Assembly: GCF_964019855.1 (NCBI RefSeq)
Contig: NZ_OZ026466.1
Location: 124,001 to 188,000, forward strand
Reading direction: 5' to 3'
Length of the DNA stretch: 64,000 nt
From: Buchnera aphidicola (Periphyllus acericola)
GTDB taxonomy: Bacteria > Pseudomonadota > Gammaproteobacteria > Enterobacterales > Enterobacteriaceae
Shown here: positions 52,219 to 62,693 of the stretch, piece after piece
Layout of the letters: each line of letters starts with the position of its first letter
How positions within the stretch are numbered: position 1 is the stretch's first letter
Program-made: the position numbers and the translations under genes
The notes under the pieces: model-generated
What the model saw: the letters and a program-made list of their open reading frames with translations, nothing else
Database searches by the model: none
Told to the model about the DNA's origin: nothing

Positions 52219-53742
52219 ATGAATATAAACTCTTTTTCATTATGTAAAAAAATTATTTTAAAAATAATGTTAATTATTTTAATAACTTCTATTATTATTA
52301 CTAATGTTAATAACTATATTAATAACTACAATAAATCATGGTTAGTAGAAGTAAATAAAATACTAATTAAAAAAAATAAAGTTCAAAATATTTTAATCAA
52401 TAAATTAAATCAAATAAAATCAAAAAATAAAAAAAAATATTTTAAAATTATAGAAAATAAAAATAAAATAAAAAATTTATATAAAAAAATTGTTTCAAAT
52501 ACAATAAATAATATCTTAATTGAAAATTATTTAAATAAACTTAATATTAAAAATAATAAAAAAAATATTAAAAACTTAATATTAAAACTAGATATTTTTA
52601 AAAAAAATAATAAATTTAATAAAAAAAAATATATTAAATTTTTATATAAAAACAATTTAAACGAACAAAAATATTTTAAAATAATAAATGATAATTTAGT
52701 TCAAAACTATTTTTTAAATGATATAATAAATTCAGAATTTTTATTAAAAAACGAAAAAAAATTAAATTATAAAAAAAAATCAAAAATAATATTTTATAAA
52801 AAAGCATCATTAAACTTTAAAAAATTAATATCTAAACAAAAAGTTTCTAATAAAGAAATATTAAATTTTTATAATAAAAATAAAAATTTTTTTGTTTTTC
52901 ATAAAAAATTTAAATTAAAATTTCTAGATTTATCACAATTATCAAAAAAATACTATAATGATAAAAAAAAATATTTTAAAATTTTGAATATAAAAAAAAA
53001 AATAAATAATTTATCTATTAATAAAAAAAACTACTTTAATTTAATAGAAAAGATTTCAAAAATTAAATCAAATAAAACAAAGTGGTTTACAATAAAAAAC
53101 ATACCTAAACAAATTAATTTTAAAAAAATAATAAATTTTCTAAAAATGCAAAAATATTATAAAATTTATAAAAAAAAAAATTGTATAAATTATCACTTCC
53201 AAGATAAAAATAAAAATTTTTATATTCAAATAATAGGATTTAAAAAAGAAAAAAATAAATCATTTAAAAATACAAAAAAACAAATAAAACATTTGTTAAA
53301 AATAAATAAAGCAAAAATTAAAGCATATAAAAAATTAAAAAAAATAGAAAAAGAATTAAATAAAAAATCATTTAAAAATTTTAATCATGAAAAATTAAAA
53401 TTTGAAAAAAAAATATATAATACTAAAAAAAATAAAAAAAAATTTTCAAAATATATTAATAATTTAAATAAAAAATTTAATAATAAAAAACCAATTTATG
53501 TTAAAATAACTGATTATAAAAAAAAATGGATAATATTAAAATTATTTAAAAAAAAATATATAAAAATGAATAAAAATAAAAAAAATAATTTAGACATTCG
53601 TTCTAATCTTTTTAATCAAAAATTATTAATTAGTCTTATCTTAAAAAATTTACGTTCAAAATCTAAAATAAAATATAACGATAAATATCTCATTTTAAAA
53701 AAAAAATCTAAAAATAAAAATTTACTTTTTAAAAAATTTTAA
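52219..53742 (+). CDS. ppiD: Periplasmic folding chaperone PpiD, diverged
   Basis: An inner-membrane-anchored parvulin-like chaperone near the Sec translocon. It has 507 residues (E. coli 623). One N-terminal membrane helix (about residues 12-32, isoleucine/leucine-rich) is followed by SWLVEVNKI, matching the start of the SurA_N-type region. The rest is extremely rich in lysine and asparagine, and the parvulin domain is hard to see, apart from a possible TKWFTIKNIP. Its position between lon and mdlA gives the name. Enzyme activity cannot be claimed. Confidence 0.78.
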   Translation: MNINSFSLCKKIILKIMLIILITSIIITNVNNYINNYNKSWLVEVNKILIKKNKVQNILINKLNQIKSKNKKKYFKIIENKNKIKNLYKKIVSNTINNILIENYLNKLNIKNNKKNIKNLILKLDIFKKNNKFNKKKYIKFLYKNNLNEQKYFKIINDNLVQNYFLNDIINSEFLLKNEKKLNYKKKSKIIFYKKASLNFKKLISKQKVSNKEILNFYNKNKNFFVFHKKFKLKFLDLSQLSKKYYNDKKKYFKILNIKKKINNLSINKKNYFNLIEKISKIKSNKTKWFTIKNIPKQINFKKIINFLKMQKYYKIYKKKNCINYHFQDKNKNFYIQIIGFKKEKNKSFKNTKKQIKHLLKINKAKIKAYKKLKKIEKELNKKSFKNFNHEKLKFEKKIYNTKKNKKKFSKYINNLNKKFNNKKPIYVKITDYKKKWIILKLFKKKYIKMNKNKKNNLDIRSNLFNQKLLISLILKNLRSKSKIKYNDKYLILKKKSKNKNLLFKKF

Positions 53743-53804
53743 ATATTCCACTTAAATTCATGAATAATGTTTTTTTTAAAATATTAAATTACTAAGGTTA
53801 TCTT

Positions 53805-55529
53805 GTGCGATTATTTAAACAATTAAATTGGTATTTTCTACAAGAATGGAAAAGATATACTGGATCAATTATAATATTAATTATTGTTGCATGTTTACAA
53901 ACTATTCCTCCAAAAATAGTTGGAAAAATTGTAGATTCAATTGTAAAAAAAAATTTAAAATTTCATGATTCAATAAAATTAATTTATATTATGATATTTA
54001 TTGCTCTTACAACATATTTATTAAGATATATATGGAGAATATTACTATTTGGAGCATCATATAAATTAGCAATTAAATTAAGAACATTATTTTATAATTC
54101 AATTGTTCAACAAAATCAAGATTTTTATATTAAAAATAGAACAGGAGATTTAATAACACGAGTAAGTAATGACATTGAACGTATTATCTTTGCAGCTGGA
54201 GAAGGAGTACTAACACTAGTTGATTCCTTAGTAATGGGTATTTCTGTACTAATAGTAATGTGTACTCAAATAAGTTATAAATTAACTTTTTTTGCATTAA
54301 TTCCAATGCCTATTATGACTATTTTTATAAAAAAATACGGAAAAGAACTTCATAAAAAATTTTTTAAATACCAAATTTCTTTTTCAGCGTTAAACAATAA
54401 AACTCAAGAAATTTTAACTAGTATAAGAATGATTAGAGCATATGGATTAGAAAAATTTCAATTAAAAGAATTTGAAAAATTAGTAAAAAAATCAAGCCAA
54501 AGAAGTATGAAAGTCACTAAAGTTGATGCAAAATTTGATCCAGTTATTTATCTATCTATTGCTTTTTCAAACCTTTTAACAATTTCTATTGGAAGTTGGT
54601 TAGTTTGGAATAATAAAATTACTTTAGGGCAATTAACAAGTTTTATTATGTATCTAGGATTAATGATTTGGCCAATGTTAGCTTTAGCATGGATGTTCAA
54701 TATTGTTGAAAGAGGAAGTTCAGCATGGAATAGAATACAAAAAATAATTACTTATCCAATTAAATTAAAAAATGGTAATAAATCTGTCCCAAAAAAACCA
54801 AAAAAAATAACAATTTTAATTAAAAAATTTTTTTATGAAAAAAATGAAAAACCTATATTAAAAAATATTTCAATTTCTATAAATAATGGAAAAATTTTAG
54901 GAATTTGTGGACCTACGGGTTCAGGAAAAAGTACATTAATAAAAATTATTCAAAGAAATTATGATATTTGTAAAGGAAAAATATTATATGGAAAAACACC
55001 ATTAAAAAAATTTAAATTAAAACAATGGAGAAAAAAAATATCTATAGTAAATCAAGAAATATTTTTGTTTTCAGATACAATTATAAATAATATTACTTTT
55101 GGAAATAAAAATATACCTTTTAAAAAAGTTAAAAAATACCTTAATATAGTTGCATTAACAAATGAAATTTTAAAATTAAAAGATACATATAATACATTAA
55201 TAGGAGAAAAAGGAATTTTATTATCAGGAGGTCAAAAACAAAGAATAGCGATTGCTCGTGCTTTAATTTTAAAACCAGAAATTTTAATTTTAGATGATGC
55301 GTTATCAGCAATAGATGGAAGAACATCAAAAATAATTATTAAAAATATTTTTAAATGGAAAAGTAAATATACAACAATAATAATAAGTTCTCATAAAACC
55401 TCAATACTAAAAAAATCAGATGAAATTATAGTAATGAAAAAAGGAGAAATTATTAATAAAGGAAATCATACTTCACTTATTAAAAAAAAAAATTGGTATA
55501 GAAACTCTTTTTCTTATAAAGCATCATAA
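53805..55529 (+). CDS. mdlA: ABC exporter half-transporter MdlA
   Basis: A membrane-fused ATPase of the multidrug/lipid exporter type, probably pairing with MdlB; the substrate is unknown. It has 574 residues (E. coli 590). Six membrane helices occupy the first half (MRLFKQLNWYF, NRTGDLITRVSNDIER, GEGVLTLVDSLVMG). In the second half Walker A is GPTGSGKSTLIK, the signature is LSGGQKQRIAIARAL and Walker B is ILILDDAL. Start is GTG, matching the E. coli N-terminus. Confidence 0.95.
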   Translation: MRLFKQLNWYFLQEWKRYTGSIIILIIVACLQTIPPKIVGKIVDSIVKKNLKFHDSIKLIYIMIFIALTTYLLRYIWRILLFGASYKLAIKLRTLFYNSIVQQNQDFYIKNRTGDLITRVSNDIERIIFAAGEGVLTLVDSLVMGISVLIVMCTQISYKLTFFALIPMPIMTIFIKKYGKELHKKFFKYQISFSALNNKTQEILTSIRMIRAYGLEKFQLKEFEKLVKKSSQRSMKVTKVDAKFDPVIYLSIAFSNLLTISIGSWLVWNNKITLGQLTSFIMYLGLMIWPMLALAWMFNIVERGSSAWNRIQKIITYPIKLKNGNKSVPKKPKKITILIKKFFYEKNEKPILKNISISINNGKILGICGPTGSGKSTLIKIIQRNYDICKGKILYGKTPLKKFKLKQWRKKISIVNQEIFLFSDTIINNITFGNKNIPFKKVKKYLNIVALTNEILKLKDTYNTLIGEKGILLSGGQKQRIAIARALILKPEILILDDALSAIDGRTSKIIIKNIFKWKSKYTTIIISSHKTSILKKSDEIIVMKKGEIINKGNHTSLIKKKNWYRNSFSYKAS

Positions 55530-55555
55530 CAAAAAATAAAAAAAAAGAAATTAAA

Positions 55556-57295
55556 ATGAATAATTTTATAAAATATTGGCCGACTCTTAAAAGACTCTCA
55601 AAATATGTAAAACCTTTTCAAAAACTATTATATTTTGGAATTTTTTTACTTTTATCTGCTGCTTTATCTGAAGTTTTAGGACCTATATTAATTAGTAATT
55701 TTATTAAAAATATATTAGAAAAACATGAATTTTCAAAAACTATTGTTTTATTTAATATTATCAGTTTTATTGTATTACAAATAACTTCTGTAATTTTATA
55801 TTATTCTCAAAATATTATATTTAATAAAATATCTATAAAAATTATTCAAAATTTAAGATATGATATAATGAAATCTACATTACTTTTACCTATTGAAATA
55901 TATGATAGTCAACCAATAGGACATATCATATCAAAAATAACTAATGATACTGAATCAGTAAGAGAACTATATGATACAATACTTGGTTCGATTGTAAATA
56001 GTTCTGTTTTAGTACTAATAGTTTTAATAGCAATGTTCATTTTATCCTGGAAAATGGCATTGATTTCAATGATTTTAATACCTATTGTAATTCTTATTAT
56101 TTTTACTTATCAAAATTATAGTGTTCCTATATTAAAAAAAATAAGATATTTTTTATCAAAAATATATCATGAATTTAATGAAATTGTTAATGGAATTTCA
56201 ATTATTCAACAATTTAATCAAGAAAAAAGATTTAAAAAACAAATTATTAACACTAGTTATATGCATTACAAATATAAAATGAAAGCATTAAAATTAGAAG
56301 GATTTTTATTAAGACCTTTATTAAATTTATTATCTTCATTAATATTATGCGGTATTATGTTTTTATGTATTATATCTGATGAAAATACTTTTAAAGTGGG
56401 AGTATTATATGCTTTCATAAGTTATTTATCAAGATTAAACGAACCACTTATTTCAGTTTCAAGTCAACAACCACTTTTACAAAAAGCAATTGTTTCAGGA
56501 GAAAGAATTTTTGAATTAATGGATATACCTAAACAAAAATACGGTAAAATCAATAAACCTCTTAAAACAGGAAAAATATTTATAAAAAAATTGTTTTTTA
56601 AATATAAAAAAAATTTTTATAATACTTTATCTAATATAAATATTGATATTAAATCTAATAAATTTATTGCTTTTGTCGGAAAAACAGGAAGTGGAAAAAG
56701 TACTTTAGCAAATTTATTAATGGGATACTATTCACCAAAATCTGGATCGATTTTTTTAGATAATAAAAAAATTGAACAAATTAGTCATAAATCTTTAAGA
56801 AAATCTGTTTCTATAATACAACAAGAACCTGTAATATTTCCAAATACTATTTTAAAAAATATTACTTTAGGAAAAAAGATATCTAATAAAAAAATAAATA
56901 AAATATTAAAATTATCTCATTTAAAAAATTTAATATCTTCTTTTAAAAAAGGAATAAAAACTATATTAAGTGAAAAAGGAAATAATATTTCAGTTGGACA
57001 AAAACAACTAATTTCTATTGCACGAGCTTTAATAAATAATCCAAAAATATTAATTTTAGATGAAGCAACTGCAAATATAGACATATATACAGAAAAATTA
57101 ATACAAAAATCTTTATTAAAAATTAAAAATAAAACAACTTTAATAATGATTGCTCATAGATTAGAAACAGTAAAAAAAGCCGATCAAATAATAGTGTTAG
57201 ATAAAGGTCGGATTGTTGAAAAAGGAAATCATGAACAACTAATAAAGATGAAACAAAAATATTATAAAATGTATAAATCACAAGAATTAAAATAA
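55556..57295 (+). CDS. mdlB: ABC exporter half-transporter MdlB
   Basis: The second half of the MdlAB heterodimeric exporter. It has 579 residues (E. coli 593). The membrane domain includes GHIISKITNDTESVREL and SYLSRLNEPL. Walker A is GKTGSGKSTLANLL, the signature region is ISVGQKQLISIARAL (a variant LSGGQ) and Walker B is ILILDEATANID. It starts 26 bases after mdlA, so the two are cotranscribed. Confidence 0.95.
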   Translation: MNNFIKYWPTLKRLSKYVKPFQKLLYFGIFLLLSAALSEVLGPILISNFIKNILEKHEFSKTIVLFNIISFIVLQITSVILYYSQNIIFNKISIKIIQNLRYDIMKSTLLLPIEIYDSQPIGHIISKITNDTESVRELYDTILGSIVNSSVLVLIVLIAMFILSWKMALISMILIPIVILIIFTYQNYSVPILKKIRYFLSKIYHEFNEIVNGISIIQQFNQEKRFKKQIINTSYMHYKYKMKALKLEGFLLRPLLNLLSSLILCGIMFLCIISDENTFKVGVLYAFISYLSRLNEPLISVSSQQPLLQKAIVSGERIFELMDIPKQKYGKINKPLKTGKIFIKKLFFKYKKNFYNTLSNINIDIKSNKFIAFVGKTGSGKSTLANLLMGYYSPKSGSIFLDNKKIEQISHKSLRKSVSIIQQEPVIFPNTILKNITLGKKISNKKINKILKLSHLKNLISSFKKGIKTILSEKGNNISVGQKQLISIARALINNPKILILDEATANIDIYTEKLIQKSLLKIKNKTTLIMIAHRLETVKKADQIIVLDKGRIVEKGNHEQLIKMKQKYYKMYKSQELK

Positions 57296-57314
57296 AATGT
57301 TTAAAAATTTTTTT

Positions 57315-57434
57315 TTAAGTGTTCTATTAATAAAAAAATATATGCATGAATAAATTTAAGTTAGCTGCTTCTTTCCAGACCTGACTAGTTATTTAAATCA
57401 AACATCATATATATGATACTAATAAAACACTTAA
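57315..57434 (-). ncRNA. ffs: Signal recognition particle RNA (4.5S)
   Basis: On the minus strand the conserved Ffh-binding core reads GTCAGGTCTGGAAAGAAGCA, matching the E. coli 4.5S loop with only small changes. The ends 57315-57323 and 57426-57434 are reverse complements and close the long hairpin. It lies between mdlB and dnaX on the opposite strand. With Ffh and FtsY (not seen here) it targets membrane proteins such as the Cyo subunits. Confidence 0.9.
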
Positions 57435-57592
57435 AAAAATAATATTTTGTACAATAAATATACATTATTTTAAATAAAAAAACAATTTTTTTTATTTTTG
57501 TTAAAATTTTATTTTAAAATTTTATGATTAATGAAAATTATTTATAATTATGATAGCATATAAATAAATAAATAAAAAATATAATAAAAAAA

Positions 57593-58678
57593 ATGACATA
57601 TAAAGTTTTTGCAAGAAAATGGAGACCAAAAAATTTTAATGAAGTCATTGGTCAAAAATACGTTATAAAAGCTCTTTCAAATAGTTTAAAATTAAATAGA
57701 ATTCATCAAGCATGGATATTATGTGGTACAAGAGGAATTGGTAAAACAACAATTGCAAGAATTTTATCAAAATGTTTAAATTGTAAAAAAAAAATAACAA
57801 CTACTCCATGTGAAAAATGTAATTCATGTAAAGAAATAAAAAAAAACTGTAGTCCTGATCTAATCGAAATTGATGCAGCTTCAAAAACTAAAATAGAAGA
57901 TATTAAAGAAGTTTTAAGTAATTCAAAATATTTTCCTGTTAAAGAAAGATTTAAAATTTATTTAATTGATGAAATACATATGCTATCAAGATATAGTTTT
58001 AATGCACTACTTAAAACATTAGAAGAACCACCAAAATATGTAAAATTTATTTTAGCTACAACAAATATTGAAAAACTTCCTAAAACTATTGTATCAAGAT
58101 GTATTAGATTAAATTTAAAAATAATTTCAGAAAAAAAAATTGAATACCACATTAAAAAAATATTAAAAAAAGAAAATATTTTATTTGAAAAAAATAGTTT
58201 AAAATTAATTTCAAAAGCAGCTGATGGAAGCATGAGAGATGCTTTAAGTATTACAGAACAAGCAATATCTATTGGGAATGGAACAATAAAAAAAAATAAT
58301 GTAAAAAAAATGTTAGGAATATTAAAATATGAAAATTTTTTAATATTATTAAAATATATTTTTAAAAAAAATATTATAAAAATTTTTTCTACAACAGAAA
58401 AAATTTTATCATTAGATGTCGAACCAGATACTATTTTAATAGAATTATTAAGATTATTACATCATTTGCACATTTTAAAAATGTATTCAATGCATTGGAA
58501 ATCTAACATATATAACATAAAACAAAAAAAATTTTTAAAACATATATCTAAAAAAAATAGTTATTCTACAATTAAAAATTGTTATTCAATTATATTAAAT
58601 GGAAGAAAAGATCTTTCTTTTTCTCCATCTAAAAAATTAGGAATGGAACTAACTTTATTAAAAACATTAGAAATTTAA
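57593..58678 (+). CDS. dnaX: DNA polymerase III clamp-loader subunit DnaX (gamma-like)
   Basis: The ATPase of the clamp loader. It has 361 residues, compared with 643 (tau) or 431 (gamma) in E. coli, so only AAA+ domains I-III remain and the tau DnaB/polymerase-binding domains are missing. Walker A is CGTRGIGKTTIARIL, the zinc module has CLNCK and CEKCNSC, Walker B/DExx is YLIDEIHMLS, and SRC is the arginine-finger motif. The E. coli frameshift signal lies beyond this end. ybaB follows, as in E. coli. Confidence 0.96.
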   Translation: MTYKVFARKWRPKNFNEVIGQKYVIKALSNSLKLNRIHQAWILCGTRGIGKTTIARILSKCLNCKKKITTTPCEKCNSCKEIKKNCSPDLIEIDAASKTKIEDIKEVLSNSKYFPVKERFKIYLIDEIHMLSRYSFNALLKTLEEPPKYVKFILATTNIEKLPKTIVSRCIRLNLKIISEKKIEYHIKKILKKENILFEKNSLKLISKAADGSMRDALSITEQAISIGNGTIKKNNVKKMLGILKYENFLILLKYIFKKNIIKIFSTTEKILSLDVEPDTILIELLRLLHHLHILKMYSMHWKSNIYNIKQKKFLKHISKKNSYSTIKNCYSIILNGRKDLSFSPSKKLGMELTLLKTLEI

Positions 58679-58753
58679 TGGAAAAAATTTTTAATTAAAA
58701 TAAATATTTAAATATAAAAAAAATCGTATAATTAACTTAAAGAGAACAAATAT

Positions 58754-59086
58754 ATGTTTAATAAAGGAAATTTTGGAAATTTAATCCAACAAGCTCAAAA
58801 AATGCAAGAAAATATGAAAAATATAAAAAAAAAAATAAAATCTATTCAAGTAATAGGAGAATCTGGAGCTGGATTAGTTAAAATAACTTTAAATGGATCA
58901 CATCATTGTAAAAAAATAGAAATAGATAAATCTTTATTTAAAGATAACGATAAAGAAATTATTGAAGATTTAATAGTTGCAGCTTTTAATGATGCATCAA
59001 GAAAAATTTTAGATGAACATAAAAAAAGAATGTCTAAATTTTCTAATGGTATACCTATTCCAAATGATTTAAATTTTTCTATATAA
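58754..59086 (+). CDS. ybaB: Nucleoid-associated protein YbaB/EbfC
   Basis: A small dimeric DNA-binding protein. It has 110 residues (E. coli 109). The N-terminal helix FGNLIQQAQKMQENMKNIK and GESGAGLVKITLNG followed by the DLIVAAFNDASRK segment are highly typical. recR and htpG, which separate ybaB from adk in E. coli, are missing: adk begins 90 bases later. AGAGA precedes the ATG. Confidence 0.96.
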   Translation: MFNKGNFGNLIQQAQKMQENMKNIKKKIKSIQVIGESGAGLVKITLNGSHHCKKIEIDKSLFKDNDKEIIEDLIVAAFNDASRKILDEHKKRMSKFSNGIPIPNDLNFSI

Positions 59087-59176
59087 AATTTATTTAAAAA
59101 TATAAAATTTATACTAATTTTTATACAGTATTATTTAATCAATCTTATAATACAAAGGATTTTTTTAAGGAAAAAA

Positions 59177-59818
59177 ATGAAAATTATTTTAATTGGTTAT
59201 CCATGTTCTGGAAAAGGAACTCAAGCAAAATTTATTTCAAAAAAATATAAAATACCAAATATATCTATAAGTAATTTACTAAAAAAAGAAATAAAAAAAA
59301 AAAAAAATATTAATTTGATAAAAAAAATAAAAAATAAAATTAAATCTGGAAAATTAGTCCCAGACTCAATAATTATAAATTTACTTGAAAAAAGATTAAA
59401 AAAAAAAGATTGCTCAATTGGATATATATTAGATGGATTTCCTCGTACATTAAATCAAGCAAAAATAATGTACAAAAAAAATATTAAAATTGATTATGTA
59501 ATAGAAATATTAGTTTCAAGAGAAAATATCTTTAAAAGAGCATTAGGAAGAAAAATTCATATCCCATCTGGAAGAACATATCATAAAATATACAATCCCC
59601 CTTTAATAAAAAATATAGATAATATTACAGGAGAAAATTTAACAACTAGAATTGATGACACAAAAGAAATTGTTAAAAAAAGATTAAATGAATATGATTT
59701 ATTTCAAAAACAAATATTTTTATTTTATAAAAAAAAAGAAAATATAAAATATTTTCAAATAAATGGAAATAAAAAATTTAAAAATGTAAAAAATTCTATA
59801 AAAAAAATTCTTAATTAA
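59177..59818 (+). CDS. adk: Adenylate kinase
   Basis: Interconverts ATP, ADP and AMP. It has 213 residues (E. coli 214). The P-loop is GYPCSGKGTQ at residues 7-16 (GAPGAGKGTQ in E. coli). The AMP motif DGFPRTLNQA and the LID region GRKIHIPSGRTYHKIYNPP are present. AAGGA lies eight bases before the ATG. A 15-base A-run (59292-59306) keeps frame. Confidence 0.98.
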   Translation: MKIILIGYPCSGKGTQAKFISKKYKIPNISISNLLKKEIKKKKNINLIKKIKNKIKSGKLVPDSIIINLLEKRLKKKDCSIGYILDGFPRTLNQAKIMYKKNIKIDYVIEILVSRENIFKRALGRKIHIPSGRTYHKIYNPPLIKNIDNITGENLTTRIDDTKEIVKKRLNEYDLFQKQIFLFYKKKENIKYFQINGNKKFKNVKNSIKKILN

Positions 59819-59854
59819 AATATTTTATTTATTTATTTTTTTTTATAAAAAATG

Positions 59855-59928
<74 letters not shown>

Positions 59929-60062
59929 TGAAAAAATTTTTAAAAAAAAATAAAAATATTTGTTTTTTAAACATTATAAATTATTTCTTTTAAAAATACC
60001 AGTATAAATAAACATATTAAATAAATTACAAAAATTATCTAATAAAAAATAAGAAAAAAAAA

Positions 60063-60917
60063 ATGAATGCAAAAATAATTAATGGGTCAAAAATTGCTAA
60101 AAAAATTCAAAAAAAAATTAAAAAAGAAGTAGATCAAAGAAGAAAAAAAAAATTATTAACACCTGGTTTAGCTGTCATTCTCGTAGGAAATAATTATTCA
60201 TCAAAAATTTATGTAAAAAAAAAAAAAATTGCATGTAATAATGTAGGTTTTTTTTCAAAAGTTTTTAAATTTTCAAAAAAAATTCATGAAAAAAAAATTC
60301 TTAATCTTTTAGAAAAACTTAATAAAAACAAATATATACACGGAATTTTAATTCAATTACCATTACCAAAAAAAATTAATACATATAAAATATTAAAAAA
60401 AATTTCTTATAAGAAAGATGTAGATGGATTTCATCCATTTAATATAGGATTATTATGTCAAAAACATCCAAATCTAAGATCATGTACTCCATTTGGAATT
60501 ATACAATTATTAAAAAAAATAAAAATTAAAATAAAAGGGTTAAATGCTCTTATTATAGGAGATTCAAATATCGTCGGAAAACCAATGATGCTAGAATTAT
60601 TATTAAAAAATTGTACGACAACAATAGCAAATAAATTTACAAAAAATTTATATAAACATATAAAAAATGCAGATTTAATTATTATTGCTATAGGTAAACC
60701 AAATTTTTTAAATGGAAAATGGATTAAAAAAGGAGCAATAATTATAGATGTTGGGATTAATAGATTAAAAAATGGAAAAATAGTTGGAGATGTTGATTTT
60801 TATTCAAATTATAAAAAAGCTTCATATATTACTCCAGTTCCTGGAGGAGTTGGACCTATGACAGTAACTAGTTTATTACAAAATACTTTATATGCTTGCA
60901 AAAAATATTACGATTAA
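60063..60917 (+). CDS. folD: Bifunctional methylenetetrahydrofolate dehydrogenase/cyclohydrolase
   Basis: Interconverts methylene-, methenyl- and formyl-tetrahydrofolate, supplying formyl groups for purines and initiator tRNA. It has 284 residues (E. coli 288). [12 protein letters not shown] contains the catalytic Tyr and Lys, [10 protein letters not shown] and [10 protein letters not shown] are substrate motifs, [10 protein letters not shown] is the NADP loop and [11 protein letters not shown] is near the end. It converges with cysS across an 11-base gap. Confidence 0.97.
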   Translation: MNAKIINGSKIAKKIQKKIKKEVDQRRKKKLLTPGLAVILVGNNYSSKIYVKKKKIACNNVGFFSKVFKFSKKIHEKKILNLLEKLNKNKYIHGILIQLPLPKKINTYKILKKISYKKDVDGFHPFNIGLLCQKHPNLRSCTPFGIIQLLKKIKIKIKGLNALIIGDSNIVGKPMMLELLLKNCTTTIANKFTKNLYKHIKNADLIIIAIGKPNFLNGKWIKKGAIIIDVGINRLKNGKIVGDVDFYSNYKKASYITPVPGGVGPMTVTSLLQNTLYACKKYYD

Positions 60918-60928
60918 TAATAAAAAAA

Positions 60929-62281
60929 TTATATTTTTTTGTCTTGCAAAAATACTCCAAGTTTTAATAATTTTTTTCTTAAAATATCAGATTTTTTCCA
61001 AAGTTTTAATTTTCTAGCTTTTTTTCTTTTACTTATTAATTTTTTAATTTTTTTATCTAATTTACTAAAAGTATTTTTTTTTAATAAATTTTTTTTAGAA
61101 ATTTCATTAAAAAAACCTAAAATACTTCCTAAATTAAATAAAATTTTAGACAAAATTTTAGACTTTTTAAAATTCTTTATTTTATGAAAAAAAATTATTT
61201 TTTTTGATAATTTTAATAAAACATTTAAAGCTAAAGGAGTATTAAAATTATCATTCATTGCATTATAAAACAATTCTATATAAGAAGAATTTTTTAAAAA
61301 TTTTTCTTTTTTATTAATGTTAAATAAATTTAAACAAAAATAAAATTTTTTTATAATATTTTCTGATTTTTTTAAATTAAATACATCATAATAAATTGGA
61401 TGTCTATAAATTGTTGATAAGAAATAATAACGTATTGAATCAGAATTATAATTAACAATTAAATCTTTAATTAAAAAAGTGTTTCCAATAGATTTTGACA
61501 TTTTTTTTTTATTTAAAACAATCATTCCTGTATGCATCCAATAATTTACAAATTTTGAATTATTAAAACATTCTGATTGAGCACGTTCATTTTCATGATG
61601 AGGAAAAATTAAATCGTTTCCTCCTCCATGAATATCTAAATTTTTATTAAAATATCTATAATTTATAGCAGAACATTCTATATGCCATCCAGGTCTTCCA
61701 TTTCCCCATGGTGAATTCCAAAAAAATTCTTCTGATATACTTTTTTTCCATAAAACAAAATTATTTTTTTTATTAAAACTATTTTTTTTTAAAAAATTTT
61801 CTTTATTTTTATTATATAAATTTCCATAATTTTTATATTTTTTAATAGAAAAAATAACATCTCCATTAACATCTATATAAGCAAATTTTTTTTTTAATAA
61901 ATTACTAATAATTTTAATTATTTCAGAAATATGATCTGTAGCAAGTGGTTCGAAAGTAGGAGAAATTATATTTAATGAACTAAAATCTATATTCATAAAA
62001 TTAATAATTTTTTTTGTAAAACTTTTAATACTTAATTTATTTAATTTTGCTTTTTTTATTATTTTATCATCAATATCTGTAATATTTCTAATATATTTAA
62101 TAGAGTATCCAAGATTTTTAAAATAACGATATACAACATCAAAAAATATAAAAGTTCTTGCATGACCGATATGACAAAAATCATATACTGTAACTCCACA
62201 AACATACATACAAACTTTTTTTTTTTTAATAGATTTGAATATTTCTTTTTTTCGAGTTAAAGTATTAAATATTTTTAACAT
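60929..62281 (-). CDS. cysS: Cysteinyl-tRNA synthetase
   Basis: A class I synthetase that charges tRNA-Cys. It has 450 residues from the chosen start (E. coli 461). HIGH is in YDFCHIGHARTF, KMSKS is KKMSKSIGN, and the zinc ligands are C in MYVCG, C in IECSAIN and HHENE. The ATG at 62281 gives MLKIFNTLTRKKE, identical in layout to the E. coli start, with GAGA before it. An ATG eight codons upstream would extend it without homology. It diverges from ybeD. Confidence 0.97.
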   Translation of the reverse strand: MLKIFNTLTRKKEIFKSIKKKKVCMYVCGVTVYDFCHIGHARTFIFFDVVYRYFKNLGYSIKYIRNITDIDDKIIKKAKLNKLSIKSFTKKIINFMNIDFSSLNIISPTFEPLATDHISEIIKIISNLLKKKFAYIDVNGDVIFSIKKYKNYGNLYNKNKENFLKKNSFNKKNNFVLWKKSISEEFFWNSPWGNGRPGWHIECSAINYRYFNKNLDIHGGGNDLIFPHHENERAQSECFNNSKFVNYWMHTGMIVLNKKKMSKSIGNTFLIKDLIVNYNSDSIRYYFLSTIYRHPIYYDVFNLKKSENIIKKFYFCLNLFNINKKEKFLKNSSYIELFYNAMNDNFNTPLALNVLLKLSKKIIFFHKIKNFKKSKILSKILFNLGSILGFFNEISKKNLLKKNTFSKLDKKIKKLISKRKKARKLKLWKKSDILRKKLLKLGVFLQDKKI

Positions 62282-62339
62282 TAATTTTTCTCTATAAAAA
62301 TTCATTTAATATAATAAAACAAAAAAGAAGGATAAATAT

Positions 62340-62603
62340 ATGTATAAAAAACTTAAAAAACTTTTGAATTTTCCAACTAAATTTACTTTTAAAATAATAT
62401 GTTTTAATAAAAAAAATGTAGAAAAAAAAATATTTTATATATTAAAAAAAAAAAAAATAAAAATAGAAAAAAAAAATATAATCTTTAGTAAAAACAAAAA
62501 ATATTTATCTATTTCTATTAAAATTTTCTGTAATAATTTTAATTCAATAAAATTTATTTATAAAAATATTAGTAAATTAAATTTTATAAAAATTATTTTA
62601 TAA
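62340..62603 (+). CDS. ybeD: DUF493-family protein YbeD
   Basis: A small alpha/beta protein of uncertain function, related in fold to regulatory ACT-like domains. Its 87 residues are exactly the E. coli length. LKKLLNFPTKFTFKI at the N-terminus, YLSISIKIFCNNF in the middle and the C-terminal ISKLNFIKIIL follow YbeD (LNELLEFPTPFTYKV in E. coli). AAGGA precedes the ATG. A bidirectional hairpin separates it from the cold-shock gene. Confidence 0.88.
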   Translation: MYKKLKKLLNFPTKFTFKIICFNKKNVEKKIFYILKKKKIKIEKKNIIFSKNKKYLSISIKIFCNNFNSIKFIYKNISKLNFIKIIL

Positions 62604-62617
62604 AAAATTAATTTTAT

Positions 62618-62657
62618 CTGTCCAGTACAAATATAATAAAGTACTGAACAGTTTTTT
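62618..62657. terminator. Bidirectional Rho-independent terminator between ybeD and the cold-shock gene
   Basis: Arms 62618-62628 and 62641-62651 pair over 11 positions (one C-A mismatch on the plus strand, G-U on the minus strand) around a 12-base loop. On the plus strand a six-base T-run (62652-62657) follows directly. It can end ybeD from the left and the cold-shock gene from the right. Confidence 0.75.
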
Positions 62658-62693
62658 AAAATTTTATTAATAATAAGATTATTATTAATAAAA

